DNA of 64,000 nucleotides from Pomphorhynchus laevis (lineage: Eukaryota; Acanthocephala; Palaeacanthocephala; Echinorhynchida; Pomphorhynchidae). Each line of letters begins with the position of its first letter. Position 1 is the stretch's first letter. A program made the translations under genes and the position numbers. The stretch spans positions 186,001 through 250,000 of the forward strand of contig WNNJ02001876.1 in NCBI GenBank assembly GCA_012934845.2, read 5' to 3'. The notes beneath the pieces are model-generated. The model saw nothing but the letters and a program-made list of their open reading frames with translations. It was not told the origin of the DNA and searched no databases. Shown here piece by piece: positions 31,690 through 43,289 of this stretch.

Positions 31690-33545
31690 GTGTTAACCAC
31701 TGGTCTGGGTGTCAGGTCGAGGAGGTAGTGCACGAACCAAACTACTCCAAATATCGTAATCCTGAGCGACAGACCGAAGTTCCATTTCAGATAGCCTAGG
31801 GCGGTCCTCGGCCAGTTTCGATATTTGATCTCAACCGTTTTCGAAGTCTACCTAGAGATCTCTTTCCAGCGAATCCAGCCTGAAAAACCCTCCGAGAAAG
31901 GCGATCCCTAGACATCCTCAAAACGTGTCCTAGCCACTTCAGCTGACTTTATTCGATGTGAAGACGAAATGACTCTAATCCGGGTCCATTCTGTAAGGCT
32001 TAGACCGGTCACACCGCGGAGGAACCTAATTTCGATCGCATGTATCCGAGATATAATACTTTCGGTCATAACCCAAAGCTCATGACCATAGGTTAAGAAA
32101 AGATATTAAGATTGCGTAGTAAACCGAAAGCTTCGCCCGAAGACTCAGCTCCCGCTTCACCACGACAGACCTGTACAAAGAACGCACTGCGTTAGCTACA
32201 CAAATCTGCTGCTCAATTTCCATGATGTTCCTGCCGTCTCTAAGATACTTAAAATCATCCACATTAGGAAGAACCCCTCCCCCATTCCGGATTTACATTG
32301 ACACATGAATCCGAGACGAACATATAGATACAGTCATGGAAGTACTAACCAACATTGCCGCCGCTTGACATTCCATCGTAAATCGATCTAGTAGGCATTG
32401 TGAGTCTTCAGTACAAGAAGTCAACAAGACAACATCATCTGCAAATGCAGAGATGATATCCTGATGGAATTGAATTGAAGACCGACATTCGTCAGAGCAG
32501 CCTGTATCATAATTTTGTCCATGTAAACAAGGAACAAAAATAGAGACAACGGACAGAATTGACGAAGACTAACGCCTACTAGAAATGATTTAGACTTCCT
32601 ACCTAGAATACAAACACAACTCATACTTTGTTCACACAAAGAATCCACAGCTACCCGAAGATAGTGTAGTACTCCATACTTACTTTGTACTTCCCACAAC
32701 CTCTCTCTCGGAGCTTAATCGAACGCCTTCTCCAAATCTACAAAACACATGTAGACGGTTGAGCGAACGCCCAAGATCGTCAAAGGATAGTTGAGAGAGT
32801 AAAGATCTGATCCGTAGTTCCACGATTTGGACGAAAGCCGCATTGTTCTTCCTACAGCGTCTACTGATTTATCTGACAAAGTTGCCTTATAAGGCAACTT
32901 CTTCAGTTGGACAAAATCTCTAACTGTTGGTGTCCACCAAGCAGTTCGAGTATTTCCTCCGCGACAAGCACCTAATGCCTTCGAGCCACAACTTTTAACA
33001 GTTGCTTTGGTAAGCGACGATCTAAATATCTCCATTTCTGATAAATGCTCTTCACCTTTTTTGGCAACTGAGACAGTCCTGCCAAATGTAGCCAGAAAAA
33101 CGTTCTTTGACAGAAACAAATGATAGGCGCTCCCAGCACGCCCTCACATAGCGTTTGGGTTTGCCAGGCTTGTCTAGCATCCGATCCGGCCATCGAAGTT
33201 TACTAACTACAAGGTAGTGATCGGTTGACAGCTCAATCCCTCTTTTCAGACGAGTGCCCAGAACATAGTGTCGCAGATCAGATAAAACGATTACAAAATC
33301 GATCATTGATCTTTGACTGAAAGAATCCTGATGCCATGTGCATTTGTAGCTCCTTATGTTCAAACATGGTGTTGGTTATGCACAAATTGTTACGAGAACA
33401 AAAGTGCGAAAATTCAACACCACTCGCATTCAGATCGAAGAGTACGTTCCTCCCCAACACTCCCAGACAAAGCCGAAAATCGAGCGAAATGGAGGGCTAA
33501 ATCTCACATAGCCGACCCTGCCTCAAAGCGGGACAAAGGCTGAAG
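31690..33545 (-). pseudogene. RTE-like non-LTR retrotransposon
   Basis: Minus-strand frames follow the RTE order. The APE endonuclease end is at 33460-33052 (FSHFCSRNNLCITNT, KCTWHQDSF, SMIDFVIV, STDHYLVVSKLRWP). The linker and RT motif A are at 33119-32715 (AWWTPTVRDFVQLKK, then CFVDLEKAFD). The RT middle is at 32699-32421 (LWEVQSKYGV-like start, VSLRQFCPLSLFLFLVYMD), and the C-terminus is at 32262-31700 (DDFKYL, IEQQICVANA, then a GVTGLSLTEWTRI block). Stops and shifts are frequent, and the YADD motif is damaged. GC content is clearly above the surroundings. Confidence 0.7.
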
Positions 33546-33559
33546 AATAAGAAGAAGAA

Positions 33560-33812
33560 ATAATAAAATAAATAATTGTTTTTAGATTTTCTATAATTTA
33601 AATCAAGTTAAAATAAAAAATTGAAATTTAAAATAAACGTCATGTTTATGAATAAACTAATAAATAACAGACGTTGTATCAGAATAAGAATTAGAGGTCA
33701 TTAGGAGGAACTCCTATGCTGTCAGGTTTCGGCCCCTAACTTCTCTACCCAACATAGCAGCGGGGCCAAATACATGCTATCTAGTATCTTATTCTAATAC
33801 AAAGTATATTAT
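33560..33812 (-). repeat. Naiad-type 3' tail (left side of retrozyme insertion)
   Basis: The tail is well preserved, with the GGCCCC and CATAGCAG helices. It stops at AAAGTATATTAT (33801-33812), where the retrozyme array is inserted, and the element resumes at 34300 with the same 12 bases. Confidence 0.8.
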
Positions 33813-34299
33813 TGTAAAACATGTAAACCAGACGCGAAAGAATGATGAATGCCGTGTCGTCATCACAATGACTCATCAGTGCCAGATCCCTCCCACTACT
33901 GGATGCAGAAGAAGTCTGGCAGACGGCAATCAATGAATGAATCAATGTGAATGATGTACTAGAAAATTACTAGCAACATCATCGAGTACTAAATCAGTAT
34001 TACAGCTTCACCAAAAAAGGATCATTAGCAAAAGCACTGGCAAATGCCAGCGCAGGTCTCTTTAATATCGGCTAACTTTTATTTAAGGAGAGTTAGACAA
34101 TTCCGCGTGAATTTCTTGTAAAACCTGTAAGCCAGACGCGAAAGAATGACGAATGCTGTTTCGTCATCACAATAACTAATCAGCATGACTGGATCTGGCA
34201 CTGATGAGTCATTGTGATGACGAAACGGCATTCGTCATTCTATCGCTTCTGGCTTACACGTTTTACAAGAAATTCACGCGTAATGGTCTCACTCTCCTT
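33813..34299 (-). mobile_element. Retrozyme-like array: one 306-bp monomer plus inverted partial unit
   Basis: The array is one full monomer (33813-34118) and a shorter unit (34119-34299) that folds back on itself. The CCGCGTGAATTTCTT..GTAAAAC..GTAAGCCAGACGCG segment reappears as its complement at 34230-34290. It is flanked by identical AAAGTATATTAT sequences (33801-33812 and 34300-34311), a target-site duplication in the 3' tail of a Naiad copy. No ORF is present. Tandem 300-bp non-coding units with a hammerhead are the form of retrozymes, which are thought to depend on the enzymes of other retroelements. Confidence 0.8.
33847..33931 (-). ncRNA. Hammerhead ribozyme (helix III open), core-mutated
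   Basis: Minus-strand order is helix III strand GATTGCCGT, cleavage triplet GTC, helix I TGCCAG/CTGGCA with a roughly 28-base loop, CTGATGA, helix II GTCA-TTGTGA-TGAC, then GACA where GAAA is expected, and helix III CGGCATTC. All helices pair and one core base is changed, so this unit is probably inactive. Confidence 0.8.
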
Positions 34300-34311
34300 A
34301 AAGTATATTAT

Positions 34312-36068
34312 TTATTATCCATCCATAAAAATATTCTACTCAAGAGTTTAAATTTATTCTTTATATTATTGTGTTGATTTATATATTTTACTATTTTCTG
34401 TTTGATGTTTTTTATAGTAACCTAGTTTAAAATATGTATCTATTAAATTATTTAAATGATTTTGAAGAAAACCAATATCATTAGATATTGTTGCAATTTT
34501 AAAATTTATATTATTTAATGTATTATATTTTATATTATATTGTATGCATGAATGCTCATGTATCACATCTAGATATACACCTTCTTTATCATTAATATTG
34601 GTTTTGTTAAGAATAAGGCTTTCTGGATAAATGTGTTCACCAATTGAAAAAAATTATTAGAATTAAATACACATATATCATCAATGTATCGAAACATATA
34701 TTGCATATATTTATACTGTTTAGATTTAGTTTTTACAGAGTTATGAACAAATTCATATTCTATAAAGCTTCAAAACAAGTCAGCTATAATTGGGTTACTG
34801 TTACCACCCATTAGAACACCTTTTACTTGTCTAAATATAGATGTCCCTACTTTTAAATAATTTTGATATAGGCGTTATAATTATTATAACATATATATGT
34901 ATATCTTTTTTCGAATATAAGATTAATTAATTTTACTAACGCTTCGTAAATATCTACTAAATCTAGATTTGTATAAAGCGCACTAAAATCGTATGAATTT
35001 ATATTTTGAAAATTTATTCCTTTTGTCTGTCAAAAAATTCTTTTGTAGAATTAATACTGAAATAGTTTTTTATACCAGTATTAATTTCGATTACCTTACA
35101 ATATTTTTTAAAGTATGCTTTAATTAATTTAAGTATTTTATTCATATAGGCAGAAAGTGGTTTTAATGTACATTTAAACGAACTACATATGAACCTAGGT
35201 TTTATTGGATTTTTATGTAATTTTGGATTCCAATATAATATAGGTATAGTTTTATTATCTAATTCAACCTTTATACCCTTTTTATCCATTATAGAACAGT
35301 GACTTGTAATAATTGTTTCTAAACTCAACTCACTACGTTCATATGTTGGATTTACATTTAAATCATTAGAATTAACCTCTTTCATTAGTATATCATAATA
35401 AAGCTTTTTGCATATGAAGACAAAGTTATTACTAGCTTTATCAATAGTTGTTATTAGATAGTTATCCTTTAATTTAGTAAGTTCTTTATACATATCTTTA
35501 TTAATTTTATCTTTCCTTTTGTAATTGTTTGTTATTTTCATTTTATTTTTAATGTTATCAAATTATATAATCTTTCCAAATGTTTATCTTAGATATATTC
35601 GAGCTTTCACTATTAATCAGCTTACTAAAGTAATCATTTAAGTTATTATATAACGAATTTAATATTTTATGTTTATCGTTGTTATTATTTAATATATATT
35701 TATACCCTTTTGATATCAGCTTTCTTAATTCACAATTTTCAATTAATTCTGGATTATGGGTACATATATGTTTATTTATTTTATCAAAACTAAGACTTTT
35801 ACAATTGAATTCTGTTTCCATTATGTTTCTAATATTATCGTTACGTATTGATTTTAATTCTTTATTATAATTACAAATTTTTCGTCCTAATGATGGTAGG
35901 ATTTTATACCTTATTTTAGGAATATATTTACTTAAATCTGACCCTAGTATTTCATCTTTTAGAATTATTTTAAAGTCCGTCTAAATTAATGTTATCTATA
36001 CATTTATTAATTAAGTTTATGGTTAATGTATATTTTCTATTGTTATTATTAACATTTATTATTAACAT
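34312..36068 (-). pseudogene. Naiad-like Penelope element, RT region
   Basis: Minus-strand order from 36068 is the linker; the N-terminal RT frames 35821-35558 and 35541-35014 (LYYDILMKEVN, IPILYWNPKLHKNPIKPRFI, KCTLKPLSAYMNKIL); motif A at 35000-34950 with a damaged frame; VPMGGNS and RYIDDI at 34840-34660 in broken frames; and the C-terminus 34566-34312. An internal deletion has removed the KLTLTKTTINL to FKFTRN segment, and the 51650-52240 copy shares the same deletion. It is the left member of the segmental duplication. Confidence 0.8.
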
Positions 36069-36761
36069 AACATTTATTATTCGCCATAACGCGGTCCGGG
36101 ACACTATAGCATCAGCGCTAAGCTAAGTTGCTCACAACGTTGGGATTGAACCGGAGTTATCGAACGTTCCCGAGAGCACCCGTTTTGAAAATCTAGCGAC
36201 TACTACCAAACAATGTGCCCGTCTGGATATTGTCCGCTCCGGTTTACACGGATCTCGATTCGAGCGGACGTTCTTCGACGTCAATGTCTTTTCTTCTCAT
36301 GCTCAATCGAACACAATACGCAGTCCTGACAACGCTTTCGATTATAACGAAAAAAAGAAAAAAATCCAAGTACCTCGAAAGAATCTGAAGGATAGAAAAT
36401 AGCTCCTTTATCCCGCTCGTCTTTTCAACATCAGGAGGTTTCAGTAAAGAAGCTAGTATGCTAGTAAAGACTATTGCGACCGCTTTAGCTCAACAAGGAC
36501 ACATACGCTACAGTGATATAGCTATTAGACTAAAAAGAAAAATAAGCTTCGAAATTGCTCGGTCAATATCGGCCTGTCTCCGGAGTCCACGGTCAACACG
36601 AGGTACTCCCATGCGTAGTACATTCAAACACCCAGCCGACTCGTCTTCGTAGCTGTATCCAGTATCCAATTCAGCAGTTTATTGCTCGACATTTTTGGAC
36701 CCATGTGCGGGTAGCCTTGATTGTATGCTTTACTAAAACAAATTTTTCCGTTTAAAAAAGA
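36069..36761 (+). mobile_element. 5'-truncated REL-type element inserted in Naiad copy
   Basis: About 690 bp in opposite orientation interrupts the Naiad element and is flanked by a 26-bp direct repeat (36043-36068 and 36762-36787). It encodes the endonuclease end: LSNVPESTRFENL, CARLDIVRSGLHG, RTFFDVNVFSSHA, then in another frame DIAIRLKRKISFEIARSISA. This is followed by the conserved TGGACCCAT..GCGGGTA hairpin. A 5'-truncated body, complete 3' end and target duplication are what target-primed reverse transcription leaves. The corresponding place in the duplicate near 53470 is empty. Confidence 0.75.
36695..36716 (+). promoter_or_regulatory. Conserved REL-element 3' UTR hairpin
   Basis: TGGACCCATGTGCGGGTAGC forms an ACCC/GGGT stem. 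It lies near the 3' end of the inserted element, as in the copies at 14675 and 43086. Confidence 0.55.
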
Positions 36762-36955
36762 TTATTATTAACATTTATTATTAACATTTATTGTACTTCT
36801 GCCAATTCTTTGTACCACGTCATTCAATCCTAATGGGTACATGGAATTAAGCGTTTTAATCCAAAAATCTTCTTTTTCTAATAGTTTTTGATTTAATATT
36901 GATATGTTTTCTTCGATAATATGTTCTAAAATAAATAATTTACAGTTTATTGCGG
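36762..36955 (-). pseudogene. Naiad GIY-YIG C-terminal fragment
   Basis: The minus strand reads NCKLFILEHIIEENISILNQ, then KEDFWIKTLNSMYPLGLNDV. It lies upstream of the RT in element orientation, with the REL insertion between them. This supports the nuclease-first order of the family. Confidence 0.75.
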
Positions 36956-37545
36956 TGGGAAAAGCGGTGGCGGGAACAATACAGTTTACAGTTCGCATAT
37001 TTTCTGGACAACGCCGGTTAAGCTTCTTCACAATTTAAACACTTGGGTGGGGAGATGCACTTCCTGCCAACTTGCGGGCAATTCGTTAGGCCGCATACCT
37101 CACAAGACTTCTTCTTAACACATTCGGAGCCCCAGTGGTTACATTCGTGACAAGTATTTCGTCAGTGCTTATAAGTTTAAACATTAAGTTATGCCCAGAA
37201 AGGGGTTACATGCGGCTTTTGCTAGGGTCTCAGCATTATCAATGGAAGAGGACGCAAAAGCTATCGGAAGTGAGATGCCGTTCTTCCCAGTCATGAACCG
37301 GCCTGCAATTTGCTTGAGTTTACACGATATTCTCCGAAAGGCTTTTAGGATATCCTCTGGTGATCTATTAGGTTTTACGCATTTGCTGGTATCTTTCTTA
37401 TTCAATTTATGTTCAATGTCAAAGATGACTAAAGATGACATTAGTATAACTGCATATTCGTGAGAAATGTCTGTTTGCATTAAAGCTCGAATGAACTTCT
37501 CAACCAATGCATGTCGCAATTCAGTTACTTCATGCATGCAGATTC
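36956..37545 (-). pseudogene. Gag-like protein with zinc knuckles
   Basis: An open frame 37537-37184 begins MHEVTELRHALVEKFIRALM and continues through RRISCKLKQIAGRFMTGKNG. After a frame change, 37160-37030 encodes CHECNHWGSECVKKKSCEVC and GLTNCP ... PKCLNCEE, a run of cysteine knuckles like those of retroelement Gag/ORF1 proteins. A nearly identical segment lies at 54133-54515 next to another Naiad GIY-YIG copy. Which retroelement it belongs to is not clear. Confidence 0.5.
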
Positions 37546-37639
37546 TAGAGGTACGAAATGAGTATTACCATTTCCATTGTACCTAGTGAACCAGTCCAGA
37601 AAATGGCTATAACCGATCCAGATGACTAACTTCAATTAA

Positions 37640-38725
37640 ACGCTCAATTAATTTTATCCATAGTTTGACTTTCACTCCTGTTGTGTTAGACATTATATCT
37701 GACTTACCTATTAATCAACCTAGAACCTCAATATTTGAAGTACTAATCATCAAAAGCTGCCTAAATTCAAGTAAGCACTATCGTGAAGTAATAAATTTGT
37801 TTTCGACAGTATCACAAAATATCAGAATTTCAGTCCTACGTCCCGATATAGCCTACAAAATGGTATCGTCAGCACACCATCTTTGTAAAATATTTAGAAC
37901 CTTATTTTGGATTTGACATATTAATAATGGAAGAGTTAAAACTGCAAGAGCAACCATAGCCAAAGAATCTCCTTGCGTGAAACCCTGCAGCAGTATTGAA
38001 CCAATACCGGTAAACAAAGTGGCTGATTGTGAGTATTTATTGGAATGAACTGTGTTGTGATTAGGAAAAACTTGCTTTAGTTTTGCAAGGACCACCATTT
38101 TGATTAATTGAATTGAACGTATTAGTAGAATCAACTGTAAGTAGACACAATACAAACTTGAATGAAACTCGTCTGATATATAATGAACCACAAACTCAAT
38201 GCCACTCTGTTGCTACTCACAGAGTTGAAAATTTTCCATAACATCTTGTATTTTGGCTTTATTCAGATTTAATATTGCTTTGCTAATGGTCCTTCACTCT
38301 ACCTGACATATGCCTATAGGACTAATTACTGTTTTTCAGTTGAGCTATTAGTCGTCCGGTCACGGATGCTTTTAGTGTGTGACATTATTTTATATGTTAC
38401 CAATCTGATTGAGAAGGCCGCTAGAACATCAGCCAGCATCATTGAATGATTTTCGAATTACGTGAGCATTAATCTCCATATATTTGAATTTAAAGCCTGA
38501 TAGGCCTGCACCTCCCTGAGTTTTCATAGCAGCTGTCACTATATCATTAGAGTCAATGAATGAAAATAATACATGGTGGAATCTCACTTCGTTGTTTAAA
38601 TATCTGGTCAACTGAGCATCTTTATATACATTTGATGGACTTGGCCGCAGATCACGTAGTTTGACCTTGACTGTAGCTGCTCTGATTTTCTCATGAAAGC
38701 TAAGCGCACATGAGTCATTTTTCAT
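37640..38725 (-). pseudogene. REL-type non-LTR RT fragment, strongly decayed
   Basis: The minus frame 38725-38429 reads LTRYLNNEVRFHHVLFSFID and IVTAAMKTQGGAGLSG (start of RT). The frame 38191-37853 holds VFPNHNTVHSNKY, QGFTQGDSLAMVALAVLTLP and WCADDTIL, so motifs B and C are visible with YADD altered to CADD. Between them only scraps such as PIGICQV and FQLCE remain. Motif A and the nuclease are not readable. Confidence 0.65.
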
Positions 38726-38879
38726 TCAAGAAAGGGTATAAATATAGACTAAATAATAACGGTACAAATAAAATTTACAATTCGTCATATAATAACCTTT
38801 TAATTTGGTAAGCTAATTAATAGTAAAAGCTTAAATACATTTAAAATTAAAATTCTTTTTAAAAATGAATCAAAATAAT

Positions 38880-39640
38880 AAACAATTAAAAAGATGAAAG
38901 ATAAAATTAATAAAGATATGTATAAAGAACTTTCTAAATTAAAGGATAACTATATAATAACAACTATTGATAAAGCTAGTGATAACTTTGTCTTTATATG
39001 CAAAAAGCTTTATTATGATATACTAGTGAAAGAGGTTAATTCTAATGATTTAAATGTAAATCCAACATATGAACGTAGTGAGTTGAGTTTTGAAACAATT
39101 ATTACAAGTCACTGTTCTATAATGGATAAAAAGGGTATAAAGGTTGAATTAGATAATAAAACTATACCTATATTATATTGGAATCCAAAATTACATAAAA
39201 ATTCAATAAAACCTAGGTTCATATGTAGTGCTTTTAAATGTACATTTTAAAAGAAGTAAATTATATTATTTTGAGAGGTAAATTATAATGTTTTAAATGA
39301 AAAATCAACATACGAACGTAATGATTTATGTTAATAAAAATTATTACAAGTCACTGTTCTATAATAGATAAAAGGGTATAACAGTTAAATCAGAAAATTT
39401 TTTGCATGAGCATTCACGTACGCCATATAATATTAAATATAATACATTAAATAATAAAATTTTAAGAATTGCAACAATTTGTAATGATATTGCCCTTCTT
39501 CAAAATCATTTAAATAATTTAATAGATGAGTATTTTTTAATTTCAAACAGAAAATAGTAAAATATATAAATCAACGCAATAATATTAAAAATAAATAAAA
39601 AATCATCATCTGAAAATTATTACGGATGAATAATATATAT
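38880..39640 (+). pseudogene. Naiad-like RT fragments
   Basis: The frame 38894-39250 covers KDNYIITTIDKASDNFVFIC, LYWNPKLHKNSIKPRFICSA and KCTF. After a 110-bp decayed duplicate it jumps to the C-terminal part at 39395-39640 (NILRIATICNDI-type sequence). The middle of the RT, including the catalytic residues, is deleted. Confidence 0.75.
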
Positions 39641-40020
39641 TATATATAATATATAATTAATTTATAAATATATAATTTATATATATTTATATATAATATA
39701 TAAAATATATTTATATTTTATAATATAATATTATATATAATATAATTTATAATTATATATTAATATATATTATTATATATTATAATAATTTATAATATAA
39801 TTAAAAATAAAAGTTTGAGATAAGTAACATACAAAATAAAAAGTTTGATATCTAATAAACATACAAGCAATGTTGGATTATGTAATTTCGGATTCCAATA
39901 TAATATAGTTCTTACAATGATTGACTTCCAGACGATTAGCTTTCAGGCGCTCTCACTTCGCACGCGCGCCTTCGCTCGTACCACCGCCGATCAAACAATC
40001 ACGACCTGAGGCAAGCCTTC
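39641..40020. other. TATA-rich low-complexity DNA
   Basis: 39640-39800 is almost pure A/T with overlapping TATATAAT palindromes. Composition rises sharply near 39905, where the REL element's 5' region begins. Confidence 0.5.
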
Positions 40021-40048
40021 GAGCTCTTTGTCCAATGAATCGAAAAGA

Positions 40049-43034
40049 ATTTCAACCATAATTGTCATGACAAGAAGAGTCCCGTCTAGCGGGGTCAAAT
40101 GCTGTGCTTGCAACGGACAACATGCAGTATGTAGAGGTTGCAAATGTCGTAAAGCGCATAGACAGTGTATCAACTGTTCCGCCACTAATTGCCAGAACCG
40201 AATCATTTTCCAACAAGGTTGTTCCGCTTCGCAACAGATCGATCCTCCATCGGTTCAATTAGTTGATAACAATAACGGTAACACGTTAACAAATCAATAT
40301 CATGAAATCGCTTTCGTCAATGAATCGCATCAACTAGTTCAAATTTAGTTTCTAACGTGGACACGGCGTATAACGAGGTAATACATTGGAGACCCGATTT
40401 AGTGCAACTTCCACGATGTGCCGCCAGCAATAAGGTAGTAGAAATTTTGCCATCTCTTTATCGGTCCGTAGCGCACAGAGAGTCTGGGGAGGACATGGCT
40501 TTAAATGCGGCAACAGTCTTTGACAGATGTGTGTTACAGAAGCTCCTTCCAAGAAGGTATCTTTCATCAGAAAAATTATTGAAAGGATAATCAGTTTATG
40601 GTCGGAGGGTCGTCTTTCCGAACTGTTTGATGAAGCTCGAATCTTGCAGACTTGTAGTGCTCCGAGGCATGGTGTGAATGTTCAGAAACAATGGATAAAA
40701 CAATACTGTCAGCTGATCTCAAGAGGAGAGATAGGTATCGGCACATCCGTCATAGAAGGCAATTATTCGAGCGGTACGCTCAAGCCATATGATGTTGTTA
40801 ATAATCTTACAGTTCATGATCAACTTCAGAAATTACATCCAAGCCCAGCTCACATTAGGAATGAAGCGTTACTTGGTGAGCCCTACCAGATTCTAAAGAA
40901 CACCATGCGTCGTTGTTTGCCGAAATTGATGGAAACTGGATAGTACGCGCTGCAAGAAGGACGCATGGAAGTGCAGGACATTCAGGACTGAATGCAGTAG
41001 CTTGGAAAACCATGCTGACTAAATTTGGTGTCCATTCAAGGAACCTTGCTGACTCTGTCACTGCCTTTGCAATCCGACTAGCTACTGAGCAGATTCCCGA
41101 GCATGTGCCCGAACCCTTCGTTGCATGTAGGATGGTCGCTATTAGTAAACGAAATGGCGGTATTCGACCAATCATTGTGACGGATGTGACACGGAGGATC
41201 ATTTGCAAAGCAATCATGTGCTGTGTCAAAAGTAATCTTCAAGATGTTGCGGGTGTAACCCAACTGTGTGCATCGCAAAGAAGGGCACTAGAACATGCGA
41301 TCCATAGCTTACGAGATGCTTTTCTAGGAAACCCACAAATGGGCATTCTCGCTGTGGATGCGAAAAACGCATTCAACAATTTAAACCGAAAGAGCATGCT
41401 TCATAACGTGCGCTTCACGTGCCCGGCTTTGATAAGAGTATTGTCAAATTTATACTCATGTGATGCGACGTTGATTTTGGAAGATGAAGTAATGTGGTCT
41501 CGTGAGGGTGTAACACAGGGTGACCCATTAGCAATGGCAGCTTTTGCGTTGACTTCCTTACTTTAATTTGAGAAATTTCTGATAGGTTTCCTCGTGTGTT
41601 TCGGAAATGGTATGTATATGATGCCAATTTTGTCGGGCTACCACTTGATTTACAGGGTGTTTGGACGTTCTTGCGGGAAGTTGGTCCATCATATGGGTAC
41701 TTTGTAAATGATAATAAAACCAACTTGCTTATGCATGATTATGTGGAAAATAGTTGCCTAAACTTTGGTGACGTGCGGATACAATGTGAAGGGATTGATA
41801 CCAGTGAATTTGTCAAGAACTTTTCGATCGAGAAGATCAAAAAATGGAGAAATATCCTGGAGCGTCTAGTGGAGGTTGCTGAACTTGACCCCATATAGCT
41901 CATGCAGGCTTACAACATTCAATTCAATGGAAATGGACTCAATACTTCCGATGCACGTAAATAGAATCGGAGTTATTAATGCGGTTGCGTGAGCTCATAT
42001 ATGGAAGTTTTTTGGATGCTTTGATGGGGTGTGAAGTCTCCAATACAATAAAGGATGTGATTATAAATCCTTTAAAACTGGGTGGAATCGGCTTATTGGA
42101 TCCAATTCTTACAACGGATTTGGAATTTGAGAATTCGTTGTGGTCGTGTAGTACCCATAATTCGGGTGTTACTGGAATGGAGCTTCGAAATCTTCAGCAA
42201 AAGGTCACGGCGTCAATAAATAATGTGCGACTAAATACTTTTAAGTCGAGAATGGATTGAGCTCTTAACTACCTACCTTCCCCGTCTAACTGGCCACTAA
42301 TTATAGAACATGCAAAAATCCCTGGGGCATCGGCTTGGCTATCTGCACTTCCTATATCCTCGGAGAATTATCGTTTATCGCCTCAAGAATTCAAGGAAGG
42401 CCTTGCTGTGAGATACGGTGTAACCCCTAGAGAATGCCAACGACAAGTTTGTGTATGCGGCGACCCGGTACAAGTCTCACATATGTTATCCTGCAAACGA
42501 GGAGGACAGCCAATCGTGCGACACAACGTAATTCGCGATCTACTTTCCAAGGAATTAGATGGTGTATGTCACAGTATAGAAGTTGAACCTGTGTTGACGG
42601 ATATTCCGCATTATATTGGATCACTACACTGCATGTAGTGATCCGGACGCACGCCTCGACATTGCCTGTATCGGACTCTCATAGAATCGTTTTAAGCGGA
42701 CATTTTTGATGTCGTTGTCTTCAATCATTTGGCTCAATCGTATTCTCAATCCAGCGCTGTGGCATCTTTCGTTTTCCATTAGTCCCGTAAAAGATCCAAA
42801 TATGAGGACCGCGTAATCACAGTGAAACTTGGCGTTTTTAAGTCCGTTGTCTTCTCGGCGACTGGATGTGCAGGTTCGGATACAAATCAATTAATTCGTA
42901 GATTAGATGCAAGAGTGGCATTATCGTCAGACCTATCCTACGCGGACTGTACCAGAACGATAAGAAGTCGGTTGTCATTCTGTCTGGTGAGGGCTGCATC
43001 GCATTGCATTCACGGCTATCGGAGGACGTCGTGA
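40049..43034 (+). pseudogene. REL-type non-LTR retrotransposon, near full length but broken
   Basis: In order: a cysteine-rich start (40067-40348: KCCACNGQ, CRGCKCRKA, CINC); a linker (40357-40943 in two frames); RT motifs at 40913-41566 (GGIRPIIVTD, LAVDAKNAFNNLN, REGVTQGDPLAMAAFAL); motif C at 41600, changed to YVYDAN so the first catalytic Asp is lost; the RT end at 41979-42260 (NPLKLGGIGLLDP); a GASAWLSALP, CVCGD, HMLSCKRGG, RHNVIRD zinc region at 42330-42638; and a damaged nuclease (DARLDIACIGL at 42645, then SDLSYADCTRTIRSRLSF near 42930). At least six frame changes or stops make it dead. It closely parallels 14754-17799 but is clearly diverged from it. Confidence 0.85.
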
Positions 43035-43085
43035 TCAAAAATAAAACTTATTAATTTTCGATGGTACGTTGAAGACAATAATAAA

Positions 43086-43106
43086 ATGGACCCATTTGCG
43101 GGTAAC
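43086..43106 (+). promoter_or_regulatory. Conserved REL-element 3' UTR hairpin
   Basis: TGGACCCATTTGCGGGTAAC lies about 50 bases after the end of the coding region. It shares stem and flanks with the copies at 14675-14695 and 36695-36716. Confidence 0.6.
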
Positions 43107-43289
43107 ACAAAATTGTATATTATATTATTGTCTTAAAAAATAAAAAAATTACAGAAATTATATAAATAAAAAAATTCATAATATATATTATTTATATATA
43201 ATATATAAATAATATATTTTGTATTAGAAGATACACAAAATAATCAAATTTTATAAGATTAAATAAAAATATATTATATTTTTAATATA

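Noticed and set aside
39641-39800. Replication origin or satellite in TATA-rich DNA
   Set aside because: It is simple A/T sequence with no repeat unit or motif beyond composition.
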